Source of the DNA: Tolypeutes matacus
Taxonomy: Eukaryota > Chordata > Mammalia > Cingulata > Chlamyphoridae
Direction of reading: 5' to 3'
Length of the DNA stretch: 64,000 nt
Assembly (NCBI GenBank): GCA_026826555.1
Contig: JAKSZT010054324.1
Span: forward strand, 248,001 to 312,000
Shown piece after piece: positions 23,560-35,122 of the stretch (positions are counted from its first letter, which is position 1; each line of letters starts with the position of its first letter). The notes beneath the pieces are model-generated. The model saw only the letters and a list, made by a program, of their open reading frames with translations, was not told where the DNA came from and searched no databases. A program made the translations under genes and the position numbers.

Positions 23560-24640
23560 TGTCATTTTGTTTTTATTTCTTTAGTTATTCTTACTAATGA
23601 TCTTCCTTCCTACACTCTCCTCCAAGCCTGTATCTCCTGTTTTTGCCTTTCCACCTGCAGAACTCCCTTTAGATTTCTTGAGGGGCAGGTTTCTTGTTGA
23701 AAAACTCTCTTAATTTCTGTTTATCTGTGAATATTTTGAACTCTCCCTCATTATAGAATGCCAGCATTGCTGGATATAGAATTCTTGGCTGACAGGTTTT
23801 TTTTTTTCTTTTAGCCCCTTAGCTATCTTATTCCAGTGCTTCTTGCCTCCATGGTTTCAGAAGATAAATCAGTGCTTAATCTTATCAAGCTTCCCTTGTA
23901 TGTGATGGATCTGTTTTCTCTTTCTGTTTTCATTATTCTCTCATTGTCTTGAGCATTTGACAATTTGATAAGTATATGTCTCGTGGTAGTCCTTGTAAGA
24001 TTTATACTGTTTGGAGTGTGCTACACTTCCTGGACATTTAAATCCATGATCCTCCCAAGAGTTGCGGAATATTCACCATTATTTCCTCTAACACTCCTTC
24101 TTCCCCCTTTCCCTTCTCTTCTCCCTTTGGGGTGTGTATAATGCTTATGTTGTTGTATTTCACATTATCATTTAATTTCCTGAGTCTCTGCTCAATTTTT
24201 TCTACTTTTATCTATCATTTCTACTATCTGTCTCATTTCAGATGTACTATCTTCAGTGTAACTAATTCTTTCCTCTGCCTGTTCAACTCAGCTATTATGT
24301 CTTCCAGCATATTTTGTATTTCTTGCATTGTGCTGTTCATCACCATCAGATCCATTATCTTTTTATATATCTTTACAATTTCTTCAGTATGTTTTCCAGT
24401 GTCTTCTTAATATCCTTTATTAATTTAATTCCTTCACTTCACTAAGATGATTCATGGTATTTGTTTGGATATTCTTGATTAGTTGTCCCACATTCTGAAT
24501 CTCTTCCTGTTTTTTTTACATTGTTTATTAGACTGGTCCATGTCTTCCTGTTTCTTATTATGATTTGTAATTTTTTGTTGGTGTCTAGGCATCTGTTTAT
24601 TTTAATGGGCTTATTCAGATGGTTAGCTTCTCTTTCTATT
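23560..24640 (-). pseudogene. L1 copy A ORF1 remnant
   Basis: Antisense L1 ORF1 (RNA-binding chaperone protein). The region at 24,130-24,420 is the complement of the coiled-coil segment. The region at 23,700-24,090 is the complement of the RRM/C-terminal part and parallels 61,560-61,960 of L1 copy D on the plus strand (complement of 'atggaggcaagaagcactgg' and 'tctatatccagcaatgctgg'). Stops in all frames make it non-coding. Confidence 0.75.
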
Positions 24641-25910
24641 TTAGAGTTTTATTTTGTTTTGTTTTGTGATAAGTGTCCTTTGTTCCCTTGGAAAAAATAT
24701 TAAGACCATAGAAAAGGAAAGAGAGAAGAGAAAAATAATAGTAGTAATAAAAAAAAAAGAAAAGAACCATAAAAGAGCCAGGAATATAAATATGTAATGA
24801 GTAAAAAACCATAAAAAATACAAAAGAATAAAAATAAAAAGGTGGAATAAATAAATGAAACAACAAAAATTAGAAAATAAAAGACAGGAAAGATGAGAAG
24901 AGAAGAAATAAAAAGAAAAAGAAAAGAAAGAAAGAAAAAAGAAAAAAAAGAAAGAAAAGGAAAGGGAAAAAAATCAAGAACAAATAAGAAAATGTGGGAT
25001 GAAAGAAAAGCAGCAGAAGAGGGAAAAATGAAGGAAAGAAAATAAATAAAGAAACCAAGAAGAAAAAAATAAGGAAAAGAAAAAAAGAAACAAATAAAGA
25101 GTGAAACAACAAACAGTAATCAAAAAAAACAAACCAGGAAAAACAGGGTTCCCTCTTAGGCCCCTAGGAATCGTCTCAGGCTGCTGGTGCTCATCAATCA
25201 ATTACCCCACAGCCTGCCCTCCACAAGTAAGGTACCTGGTTTCAGCGAATATAATAAAGAATAAAATGAAATAATAAAATAAAATAAAATAATGAATAAA
25301 ATAAAACAGATCATAAAACCAAAAGCAAAATAATCTCATTCTGTAAATTCCTTGTCATAAGGTGCTGACTTGGGTGGATCACTTTCTGGATCCCTTATCT
25401 TAGGAGGTACCAAGAATTGAACCAGGGACCTAGTATATGTGAGACAGGCATTCCTACACTGAGCTACACCCACTGCACAGGTTCGATAGGCTTCTGAAAA
25501 CTCCTCTGGCTCCGTCTGCCTCCTTTCCCTCAGGCAAGATGGGCTTCTAACTATCTCTCCTGGACTGGTTAGGCTCCTGTCTCCTCCTACTCCCTTGGTG
25601 ACCTAGTTCCTCTCTCTCCCAGGGCATCTGGGTGTGACAGCCTGCCTGATCTGATCCCCCCTCCCCTCGAGAGTAAGATATATGTGCCATTCCCAACCAC
25701 AGGGATTAGTCAATATTTTTGTTTGGCCTCTTTGTCTCTCTGTCCCTATCTTACCAGGATGATTCACAACACTCTCCTGGTCTACAGATCCCCAAAGCAG
25801 CTCCTTCGGATAGCTTTTTGTCCTTTCTCTGTCGTTTTTGTGAGAGCTTGAGCCCTGAGTACTTACCTCGATGACACAATCTTCCTGGAAGTCTTCACCT
25901 TAAACTCTTG
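24640..25910 (-). promoter_or_regulatory. L1 copy A 5' UTR region
   Basis: Between ORF1 and the L1 5' end lies an A/G-dominated stretch (about 24,713-25,115, nearly free of C and T on the plus strand), an (AAAAT)n-like run (25,258-25,310) and a mixed, more GC-rich part (25,480-25,910). On the minus strand the last begins near gacttccaggaagattgtg. The position matches an L1 5' UTR, which normally carries the internal promoter. Activity of this copy is not implied. Confidence 0.6.
25403..25485 (-). mobile_element. tRNA-like (DAS-type) SINE monomer
   Basis: The reverse complement reads gtgtagctcagtgtaggaat ... ggttcaattcttggtacctc, with A- and B-box-like motifs of a tRNA(Ala)-derived unit. It lies within the L1 5' UTR. 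Clear TSDs were not seen, so it may be an old insertion or part of this L1 lineage's 5' UTR. Confidence 0.65.
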
Positions 25911-26295
25911 TAACATAGTCTCCTTACTTATAATTGCACGTATCTGTTTCACGAAAATAAAAATCTGAATTAAACTATATTGATTACCAGGTATTACAAT
26001 ACAGAAATTCACAGAGCAGGCCATCATTCCTTTGGAAGACAAGAGTAAGAAGATTTACTTCAATTGTTCATAGGATCTATTAATGGTCCCATAAAATAAA
26101 GCCTAAAGTGTTTTGTTTTTCTCAAGATTAGGGTCTTTTTTATTTACGTTTTATTTGTCATCTAGCTTTCTCATAAATCATACTCATTTTGAATTGTCTT
26201 AATTCTAAGTTCAGAGTGTATTTCAGAGTGCAGAAATGGGAAGGGGGAGGCAAATAATACCTTGGGATGTTTTTCACCTTCAATTATTGTATTTG
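25911..26295. other. Unassigned sequence
   Basis: No gene or repeat recognised. Confidence 0.4.
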
Positions 26296-26356
26296 CCTTT
26301 CTTCTCCTTTCTTCCTCCCTCTCTCCCTCCCTTCCTTCCTGCCTTCCTTACTTCCT
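26296..26356. repeat. Pyrimidine-rich (CTTC/CTCC)n tract
   Basis: An imperfect CTTCC/CTCCC simple repeat. Confidence 0.9.
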
Positions 26357-28095
26357 ATTCTCCTGCCACCTTCTTTTTTAGAACTCAGTATTAAAAAGTG
26401 GTTGCTGATCTGAAAAGCTCATTATTTCTAAAATCTATTGCCTTGGTATAATAATACAGTTCACCTATGTTAACCTAAATTTTCCTTTGGAAATCAACAC
26501 TGACAGTCATTTTGTATGTTCACTATTAAGTTTTCTAAAGAAAAACAGGATCTTGAGTTGCCTCAATGCTCAAGCTAAGCATTGCTGAAGAGTAGACCAT
26601 AAAAAGACCTTAAGAATATCTCTAGTTGACTGTTTCAACTAAAGCACTATTTTCCCAATAAGTGTTGTTTATAAAGAATTTCATAATTGCTCATCAATTT
26701 TTCATATTATCTCTGAGAAGAAGCTAAAGAATGGGTTCCAGTTCAGATGTGGTAGGAGAAATATCACTTCAGGAAGGATTCCTTTCCCATTGTTACAGTA
26801 CGGAAAGACTATGCAATTGCAAAGGCTGGCTTCCCTGAGACATCAATGCTTTATTTAAGACACGAACAGTCCTGGGTCTCAAAAGACTTCCTATGCTCTA
26901 GATAAAAAGGAAAGGAAAAGAGGAGTACGGAGAAAAGCGTAAAGGCAAAATATCTCCCAGATCATACAGGGGAATTTAAGGAGTTCCATGGTGATGGCCT
27001 ACAGGCACATAGATACGGGTGTAGCAAGAAATATAACCTAGGGAAAGGCCATATTTTAGAATGCAGTGTTTATTATGAGGATAATTAGAAATCCCTGAAG
27101 AACTGTAATTGGAATAGGGAATGATATTTGAACTATTCCCCAGGCTCTTAAATGACCAATAAGCAGTAAATTACACATTAAATGAGTAAATGATATTTTT
27201 TATGTTCTTCTATAGCCTCAAATTCCCTGGGTTCCTTACAATATTGGTGTATTGTTATTAGAGTTGGTATATTTGGCAATATTTGTCATATATATATATA
27301 TATCATACACAATAGTCTGAGTAAAGATAATAGATTTAGTTGTTTTTAGTAACTCAACCTGCTGAGTATAACTAGCTTCATAAAGGTAATAAAGTTAAGG
27401 AAAGAATCATTTAATGTGCAGTTTGAATTTATTCTCTTTCCTGGTTAGAGCTATGAGAAGTGAAAATTCTATTCCCTCCATGCACATATTATTTATTATA
27501 TTAATCCTTGAGGAACAAAATGGACATGCTGTTTTGCCCTGTTACATCTAGATAACTTTACATCACATGTACTTTATTTTGGGATTTTTACTGACTCATA
27601 GATTTCATTATCAATTGCAGCCTAATCATAAAGTATCTGGAGAACTCCTGAGGAAAGACAGCTATTTGAAATTCAATGCTCCACAAATTTTAATATTTTT
27701 TACTAAGTATGGGCAAAAGTTGCTTTGATTAATTAAAATCTGATAATCATTTTTTGGCCACTGAGTCACATTTCATAGGACCCAATTTAGTCCAATTAAA
27801 CCCAATATCACTTTGCAGTTACAAAGTTAGGTGTGTTGCTTTTGTTATCATTCTGGCTTTCACTTTATCTAATAAGATAATTGTATTACCATTTAAGACA
27901 TTTTGAATGCCTACATGTAAGTCCATTCCAGAATCTAGAGCAATAATGCCCATTAATATACCAAAAAGTTTTAATTATTTACTTCTTACAGAGTTTTTTT
28001 CCTGATTCCATATCTTTACAAGTTCAAAGCACAGAAATATAGAAATTTGCTGTAAAGATATCAAAGAGATCTTAGCAGTTAGATTAGCCATTAAA
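26357..28095. other. Unassigned sequence
   Basis: About 1.7 kb without coding frames or repeats I can name. A short (TA)n run lies at about 27,290-27,303. Confidence 0.4.
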
Positions 28096-28566
28096 CAATT
28101 TCCAAATTGTGCTTGGAGGGTGGCAGGTCATGTGCCCAGGTGCTTGCAGAGTGCAAGGAGAGTACTGCTACCCCAATGCTCAGAAATGGTGGCTTGTGTC
28201 CTGTCATTCCTGGAGATCCTGGCTGCAACCCCAAAGTTCAGAGAGGGTAGGGTGTATAACCCAGTGTTTGGGGAGAGCACGCCCGCTGCACAACTACTTG
28301 GAAGGGTTGGGGCTGCTGTTCCATCAGGCCCAAAGAATAAAATCTTGATCCACAGATGGCTCTTACACCTTGAAATCTAGAGTTTTTTCTGTGGGGTTTC
28401 TGGATTGTTTGGGACTCATCATCCCTGTTTTCAATTCAATTTCTCCATATTAGGAAGGGGAATGTCTATCTCATGCTTGTCCCTTCATTGTATATTGGAA
28501 GCCGATAACTTATTTTCTAGATTTCACAAGTCCACAGGAGAGGGGAATTATGTGCAAGAACAGACC
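28096..28566 (+). mobile_element. MaLR internal region, part 1 (plus)
   Basis: This is the reverse complement of 38,440-38,730, the internal region of the MaLR provirus at 38-41 kb. It shares 'cccaaacaatt/cc', 'aggggaatgt..ctatctcat' and the GC-rich imperfect repeat array (28,105-28,330). It continues at 29,156 after a solo-LTR insertion and leads into an LTR on the same strand. The two overlapping 79- and 86-codon frames here come from this noncoding repeat. Confidence 0.8.
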
Positions 28567-29155
28567 ATACCTGTTTTAATTTACCACAGGGCTGCTGATG
28601 CAAAGTACTGGAAATGGGTTGACTTTTATAAAAGGTATTTACTTGGGGTAAAAGCTTACAGTCCAAAATTAAGGCATCAGGAGTGATGCTTTCTCTCCAA
28701 AGTCAACTCCCATATCATGAAGCCATATGTTGATCTCTGCCAAGGTATCGAAATTTGAAGCCCAAATATAGGTAGCCGGGTGTAGGGCTTGTCTCATTTG
28801 GGGTCTCCTCTATCAGTCTTGGCTGCTCCACTTTCTTCCTGTGTTCAGCTACAAGTTATCAGGCATATAGGTCATCTCTCCTTAGGCTTCAGCTCTTTGA
28901 ACTTCTTGGGGGCTTCTCTCCTTGCAGCTCAGCTGTGGGCAAAACTTTATCTCACATGGCAGGATCAAATATGGCAGCTCCCTTTTCATCTGTTTCCATT
29001 TTACTCAGACCCAGCAAGAAGGTAGAGATTCAACCTAAGTCATGCCTCACTGACATAGTCCAATTGAAAGTAACTCACATCCATAGGAATGGATTAGTTC
29101 ACAAACACATTCTCTTTTTGGGATTCATAAAATAACTTCAAACTGCCACAATACC
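28567..29155 (-). mobile_element. MaLR solo LTR with exact 5-bp TSD
   Basis: LTR 28,572-29,150 (579 bp) starts tgttttaatttaccacag and ends ..cttcaaactgccaca. It is flanked by identical atacc at 28,567-28,571 and 29,151-29,155. It is antisense relative to THE1-type LTRs (hence minus), opposite to the MaLR internal region it interrupts. An exact TSD implies it is younger than its host element. Confidence 0.9.
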
Positions 29156-29287
29156 CATAAATGATTTTGAAGAGACTTTATACTTATTACTGAAATGATA
29201 AAAGGCTTTTGGAATGTTGTGAGGGGATGAAAGTATTTTGGATGTAGAAAGAGCATGCCTTTCTCTTTACCTCTACCATTAGGTGCT
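29156..29287 (+). mobile_element. MaLR internal region, part 2 (plus)
   Basis: Resumes the internal region directly after the nested LTR. Its reverse complement matches 38,295-38,400 (..ccaaaatactttcatcc / ttaattctatcac..), just upstream of the 3' LTR. Confidence 0.75.
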
Positions 29288-29750
29288 GTATGGTAGTTTG
29301 AAGCTGTATGTACCTCCCAAAAGACCTGTTCTTAAAATTAATCCATTCCTATGAATATGAACCCACTATAAGTAAGACCTTTTGAAGAGGTTACTTCAGT
29401 TAACGTGTGGCCCAATTCAATCAGAATGGGTTTTATCCTGTTATGAGAGTCCTTTATAAGCAGAATGGAATTCAGGGAGAAAGCCACAAGAAGCAAGAAG
29501 CTGAGAACCAACAGAATACAGAAGAGAAGGGAGAGGTCAGGAAAGGTCAGGAGAGGCCCTACGTGCTTTGCTTTGTGACAAAGGAGCCAAGGATCAAGGA
29601 TCGCTGGCAGTCAGTCACAGAATGCCAGACTTTGGAAAGAAGGTATCATCTGAGCCTTGTTTTCAAAGCCATAAGCTAATAAATTCCTGTTGTTTAAGCC
29701 AACCCATTGCATGGTCTTTGCTTGAGGAACCAAGGAAAACTAAAATACCA
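29288..29750 (+). mobile_element. MaLR 3' LTR (plus)
   Basis: Reads tatggtagtttgaagctgta ... ggaaaactaaaata. It shares 'tttataagcagaatgg', 'gccataagctaataaattcc' and 'tgtttaagccaacccattgc' with the other MaLR LTRs. It is contiguous with internal sequence on its left, so it is the 3' LTR of a 5'-truncated MaLR element (28,096-29,750). The 90-codon frame here is chance. Confidence 0.85.
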
Positions 29751-30639
29751 TTATACTGTAGATGGATAATTTAATTCTTTCATTTGGAACTAATATTCGT
29801 ATTCTTGCTTGTATACACTATCTGTCCATATTAATGGAAAAATAAAAGATAATTTGTACTTCTTGATATGGAAACACTTGTCTTACACAGACATTTACCA
29901 TGAAAAGCTTATTTTTATATAAACTGTGGTCTTTTCATGATCTTCTCAAGATCACAATAATCACAGACACATAATATTTCACCGATTATAAGATGCTGGC
30001 CAGATTTCTCCTAAACACACATAATATATAAAGACTTAATTTTATAAAAAGGATTCTAGAACTTTCTACATTATGGTGTATTTATTAGTATAAGGCTAGC
30101 AACATCTATTACTATCTTCCAGCACTTTAGTTTAAATATATTTTTATAGAAATATCAGGGCAAATATTATGCTCATCTGAAAACTTGCTCTAAGTAATTT
30201 GACTCTGATTCATATAAGCATAGCTTATTTCTTGTATAGAAAACGTACATCCCTGAGGTTTTGAGACAGCTCTCTGTGCTTTTACAATAATTAGCATATT
30301 GACAGTTATTCAGAAAAATCAATATTTCCTTGAGAGCATCCAACTGTATCCATCACTTAACACATTTAATAACACGTGAAATGATATTTAGCCTCAAGTA
30401 TTTTCTTTTACTTATTCTCTCATAAATAAATGAGCAAAGTAGACATATGGCCTAATGAATAAAAATTCTATTCCTTGAATAGTCAGCATTTCTTAAACCA
30501 ATAATTCATATTCTGCCTTTATTTTATGCCCCAAAATGTCTTGGTAAAAATAAATCATACAGCCATCCTTTCCAAAGTTCCCCACTTTAGTGTGTTTTTC
30601 TGATGAGGTCTCTCATTGATTGACTGATTGGTTCATTAG
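29751..30639. other. Unassigned AT-rich sequence
   Basis: No gene or repeat recognised. Confidence 0.4.
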
Positions 30640-30770
30640 GGCATTCATTTTTTATTTTATATTTACTCAGAAAATAATGTCTGAGATCACACTCTGTGAT
30701 GATGCCTATTCTAAGCACTAGGGATACAAAGATCCTCTAAAAGATATGCTCATTAATGTAATTAATAGCT
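30640..30770 (-). mobile_element. LINE-2 3' end fragment (minus)
   Basis: 'ggcattcat..tttactcag', 'gatgcctattctaagcacta' and 'gggatacaaagatcc' follow the reverse complement of the L2 terminus. Diverged. Confidence 0.5.
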
Positions 30771-32869
30771 ATCAAATGTCTAAAATTGTATTTGGTTATA
30801 TCAGTCAAGGTTTAATCAGAACAACTAGGAGATTCATAAATAAAAGGAAATTTATTATAAGTATTTGATTTGACTTTATGGTGGGATCTGGTCTAAGAGC
30901 CTGTGTGAGATTATTTCTTCCTCTGGTACTGGGCAAGCTGTAAGGAGCAAAAATTGGATGTAAATTAAGGGAAGCAAGCACAAATTGGAAACTGCAAAGT
31001 TTTCTAGAAACTATGAGGAAAAATTGGAAATTGCATTAGTATGTCACCTTTCTAAGTCTCCAATTTCGATGATCCCAGTGTCATACAGGAGAAGCTGATA
31101 CCTTATATAACCTTTGGATCAGGAGTTGGAGAAGTTGAAGTAGAAAATCTGGCAGGAGAAGGAGGAGCTCTAGGCCTCCCTGCTGTCCTGGGCCAACAAG
31201 CAGAGGCAGAAGATAAGACACAATGAATAGCAGCAGTGATTTTTTATTACACATTGACCTTCCACGTATAAAAAGTTGACTACAGCTTCACTCCTTCTTC
31301 CGAACTATGAGCAAAATGTCTCTTATAACCTGTACTAACTCAGGCTTATGCAGATAAGGGGATTCTGGGACATGTAGACGTAGCTTACCTAGGTTGACAC
31401 AATGAAAGCCTCTACACGGGCATTTTGCTATGAACTGTGGTTTCAAGGATTAACATGTCGAATATGGCATAAGCCCTCATAGCATTTAATATTTAGTGTG
31501 TTATCAGAGTTCATTTGAGAACACAAAAGTATAAATAACTATTTTTGGAGGTCTCTAACAAGTACATTAAGGTCTATCTATCCTTGGAGATGAGGTAAAA
31601 GTAAAGCACCTTTCTTAGAGAAGGAGACACTGAATTGTCTTAAAGAATATGATAGGTCTGAGAGCATGGAACTGATTTAACTCTTCTCTCCTTTAATGAT
31701 TTAAATGACAGATAGTCCATATAATTCTTTATCTCCATGTCCCAGCTCCTCAAATCTTCTGAATAAATTCTAGAATTCTGCTGGCAAGGCATATTTTTAG
31801 TGGATCCTATTTTCCCATCTGTTCTTTTCTCTGTGTTCAGTTTTGAATTGATTCCAACTTACATAAAGTATTACACTTCCTAATTGCTTATTGTTCTGAA
31901 GGATCTACCTTTCTGACTTTCTACCATGGGTATGAATTTTGAAATGAAAAGTATCTTTACTTCTGCAATTTGGGAAGAAAGTTTTCAGTCAGTCACAGAT
32001 ATCAGGAATCTTAAATGTGCCTGTGTTGCTGTTTTACAAGTCATTTTCCCTCCAAAAATGGCTAATATCTGCTAGACAAAACTGCAGACTATTAATTCTT
32101 CCAATACTGTGGTTTACAGCTGTGAAAACACAATAAAAATCATAGCATAGGAAATAGTTTTAGAATTTTTATAATGTGTTTTTTTTTTTTTTACAAATAA
32201 CATTTCTTTTATAATATACACAATGTGTGAGAATGTTCACAGAAATTACCCATCATCTAATCATTTTAAGGTAACTGGGTAAGAAGTACAACATTATCAG
32301 AAATGCAGACAAAGTCAAATGAATAGCTTTATACATATCAATTTTCTTTGCCCTCCTGGAAAAGATAAATAGCAGAGTATGTCTGTGTATATTCAAACAT
32401 ATATATACCATACATGTCTATATTTGTATATATGTCATTTCTTATAACTAGCATAGCATATAAGTTTATTCAGTTCACTTAAGTGAAAACTTTACTAATT
32501 TTTCCCCTAGAAAGAATAGAAAAGAGTATTTTAGGGATGAAAATTTTATAATTCTTAATACATGCGGATATATTAGAGCTATTTTAAGCAAAAGATTACA
32601 TAGTAAGAAAATTAGATATGTTTAACTTTGGTAAGAATCTCAATTTTCCTTTTGAGTTAAGTGATATTATATGCCAGTTATACTATTTTTATTTCCTATA
32701 GTCAATTTCTAGAAAAGAGTAGGTTGTTTAAAATTACGTATAAATATACATTCTTTATACATTTTGGACGTATGACCCTATTGTGGAATAGTATCCTTAA
32801 TCTATTGCAGTTTTTATGTTTTGGCATACACATCACATTTTACCATGTAGTTATCATATTTGCCTGTTT
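30771..32869. other. Mostly unassigned sequence
   Basis: At 30,798-31,100 the string 'tatatcagtcaaggtttaat' and following bases faintly resemble the antisense start of a MaLR LTR (compare 32,964), but I cannot define ends. The remainder shows no gene or repeat. The 77-codon frame at 32,661-32,894 has no domain. Confidence 0.35.
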
Positions 32870-32963
32870 TTTACCTTTTCCCAATAAAACATAAATCCTC
32901 AAGAGTAGCAATATTTGTCTGTTTCACTGATGTAACAACCCAAGTATGTAGAACAATGCTTGG
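32870..32963 (+). mobile_element. LINE-2 3' end, left part
   Basis: 'cataaatcctcaagagtagc', 'ttgtctgtttcactgatgta' and 'tagaacaatgcttgg' match the L2 terminus; the last phrase is cut by the LTR at 32,964 and continues at 33,409. Confidence 0.8.
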
Positions 32964-33408
32964 TGTATTATTCAGGGTTCTCTAGGGAAACAGAACCGAC
33001 AGGAGATATCTGTAATTAGTACAATATTTTATAAAATTGTCTTACGAGACCATAGGGATGCACAAGTCCAAATTCTGTAGGGCAGGCTGTAAGCCAGGGA
33101 CTTTAATGAATGTTCTTGATGAGTTCCCCAGGAGATGCTGTCTGTCTGAAGTAGAGATGGGAATTCTCTCTTTGAATGCTGAAATCATTTCTCCTTTTAA
33201 AGACTTCAGCTAATAAGGTGAGACTTCACTCATTGCTGAAGGCAATCTCCTCAGTTGATTGCTGAAGTAATCAGCCATCTATGCAATCAACTCATTGATG
33301 ATTAAAGTCCATGTAATGCCCTTGTATTACAATTAGACCAGTGCTTGCTTGACCAAGCAACTGGGCATCATTACCTGGCCAAGTTGACATATTAGCCTAA
33401 CCGTCACA
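32964..33408 (-). mobile_element. MaLR-type LTR in LINE-2 end
   Basis: Starts tgtattattcagggttctct and ends ..cctaaccgtcaca (TG..CA), antisense. Flanks cttgg and tttgg form a 5-bp TSD with one change. The host L2 reads continuously when the LTR is removed (..aacaatgcttggtaaacata). Confidence 0.85.
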
Positions 33409-33449
33409 TTTGGTAAACATAAATATGTTGAATAAATGAAATCTGTATA
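33409..33449 (+). mobile_element. LINE-2 3' end, right part
   Basis: 'ggtaaacataaatatgttg' and 'aataaatgaa' complete the L2 terminus interrupted at 32,963. Confidence 0.75.
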
Positions 33450-33849
33450 TGGAATAACTGCATTAGTTCAGTAGCTTCCCTTCCTCATTCTAACACTTTA
33501 TAATGCATAAAATATAAGCAGCAGGCACTTTTCCCAGTTAAAAAAACAAACAAAAAAATAACAAGTTTTCCTTATTTGGGTTTCGAACTGATACTTTACA
33601 CTTAATCTAAAGTAAAACCAATCATTTGCCTTGTATAGCCATGATCAACCCTGATAAAGATCCCAGTCAGAAATACCTAGGAAAGAGAGCCAGTGGCACA
33701 TGTTCAGAATTAGAAAGTAAAAATACTAGTTATCTATTGTTCTCCCTTACATTTCAGTAGACTGCCAAAGGTAAACAGATATGTGGATATATCTATCAGC
33801 ATGACACTTAATGTCGAAAATCAATAAATGAAAGAGGAAATTTGAAGGG
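33450..33849. other. Unassigned sequence
   Basis: No gene or repeat recognised before the LINE-1 start. Confidence 0.4.
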
Positions 33850-34061
33850 AGAGAATCATAAAATTCATATGGAAATCTAAGGAGCCACAAATAGTTAAAA
33901 CCATATTTAAAAAGAAGAAAACAGTTAGAGGACTTGCAATTCCCGATTTTAAAACTTATTACAAAGCTACATTTATCAGTATCATGGTACCAGCATAAGG
34001 ACAGACATATAGAGCAATTGAATCACATTGACAATTCAGAAATAAACCCTCACATCAATGG

Positions 34062-34067
34062 CCAATT

Positions 34068-34115
<48 letters not shown>

Positions 34116-34208
34116 AGGAGGTACCAGGGATCGAACCCCGGTCTCTCCATATGGTAGACGGACACCGATCCTTTTGAGCCACATCCGTTTCCCATCCAAT
34201 TGACTTTT
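34062..34208 (-). mobile_element. DAS-SINE monomer (minus), 13-bp TSD
   Basis: TSD ccaattgactttt at 34,062-34,074 and 34,196-34,208. A T-run of about 35 is the tail in antisense. The body reverse complement is gggaaacggatgtggctcaa ... ggggttcgatccctggta. Low divergence and an exact TSD mark it as a recent insertion. The poly-K and poly-F frames across it are artefacts of the tail. Confidence 0.95.
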
Positions 34209-34246
34209 GACAAGGGTGCCAAGTCCATTCAATGGGGAAAGAAGAG

Positions 34247-35122
34247 TGTTTTAGTTTCGTGGCTGCTAAATCAAATACTAAGCAATGGGTTAACCTAAAT
34301 ATTGGAAATTTTTTGGCTTAAAGTTTTGAGATTATATGTCAAAAATCAAGGCAGCATCAAGCCATCATCAAGGCAATGCTTTCTCCCAGAAGACTGTGGC
34401 ATTCTGGGCCTGGCTACCAGTAATCCTTGCCTTTTCTGTCACATGGCAAAGTATATAACAACCTCTCCTGCTTTCTCTCTTCTCTTCTAGGTTCCATTGA
34501 CATTCAGCTTCTGGCTGCTCCTTCTGACTTTCTCTCACTCCATGACCTTACTTATAAAGCCTTAGTTAATAGAATTGAGACAGGATGGGTGTGTAGAATG
34601 AGGAGTTAATGCTTAAACTGTAGAGTTTCATTTTGGGTTGACTGTAGTTTTAGTAATGAATGGTGGTAGATTATAGCATAACATTGTAAAAAGAGTTAAC
34701 ACTAAATTATATATATGAATGTGGTTAAGAGAGGAAATTGTAGGTTGTATATATGTTACTAGCATAAAATTTTTGAAAAACAGGACTGTACAACCCAAAA
34801 AGTGAACCTTAATATAAATGGTGGACTATAATTAATGGTACAAGTATAAAAATATTCTTTCGTGAATTATAACAAATTTACCCAATAATGTAAAGTGTGG
34901 ATAAATAGGGTGGTATATGGGAACTCTGTATTTTTGCATTATTTTTCTGTAAACAACTTGTAATAATATTAAAAATTTAAAAACCCATCCTGATTAAGCT
35001 GGTTCACACCTTAACTGAATTAACCTCATCAAAAGGTCCTATTTTAAATGATTTCACACTTTCAGGAATTGGTTGAGTTTAAGGACATGTTTTTCTGAGG
35101 TACAGAGCTCCAAAGCACCACA
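34247..35122 (-). mobile_element. MaLR LTR (minus) with nested L1 3' end
   Basis: Starts tgttttagtttcgtggctg and ends ..ctccaaagcaccaca, antisense to THE1-type LTRs. Internal blocks shared with 40,388-40,883 include 'aggcaatgctttctccc', 'tctgtcacatggcaa', 'ggttccattgacattcagc', and 'cacaccttaactgaattaac' near the right end. The host L1 is continuous across it. A 5-bp TSD is eroded (aagag/aatat). Confidence 0.85.
34590..34982 (+). mobile_element. L1 3' UTR fragment inside the LTR
   Basis: 'gtgtagaatgaggagttaatg' shortened, 'ggttgtatatatgttactag', 'ggtggactataattaatggt' and 'ggtggtatatgggaactctg' are the xenarthran L1 3' UTR, ending in an A-rich tail. It splits the LTR sequence between ..agaattgagac and ccatcctgattaag.., which are adjacent in sister LTRs. 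Confidence 0.8.

Larger units (their letters stand above)
15215..25910 (-). mobile_element. Near full-length LINE-1 (copy A, minus)
   Basis: One minus-strand L1 can be followed from its 3' UTR (15,215) through ORF2, ORF1 and a 5' UTR ending near 25,910. Order and orientation are complete. The element is non-functional: stops and frameshifts occur throughout and it holds three large insertions (17,645-17,682; 19,405-19,942; 22,320-23,401). Without these it would be about 9 kb, longer than the usual 6-7 kb, mainly because of a roughly 2.9-kb 3' UTR. The 5' boundary is inferred from where the 5'-UTR-like reverse complement (starting near gacttccaggaag) ends. A TSD was not clear. Confidence 0.85.

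Noticed and set aside
25403..25485. Possible functional tRNA(Ala) gene
   Set aside because: Box-like motifs are present but the acceptor stem and anticodon arm do not pair properly and it continues into SINE-like sequence; it is a tRNA-derived repeat.
26296..26356. CRISPR-like or regulatory array
   Set aside because: A simple pyrimidine repeat with no spacer structure; the other tandem arrays in the window (VNTR, minisatellite) also lack unique spacers, and the genome is mammalian.
34581..34992. Ten-base inverted repeat caggatgggt / acccatcctg at the edges of the L1 3'-end insertion in the MaLR LTR
   Set aside because: The left arm is part of the L1 3' UTR itself (compare 36,110-36,140) and the right arm is normal LTR sequence, so the symmetry is coincidental and not a transposon terminus.
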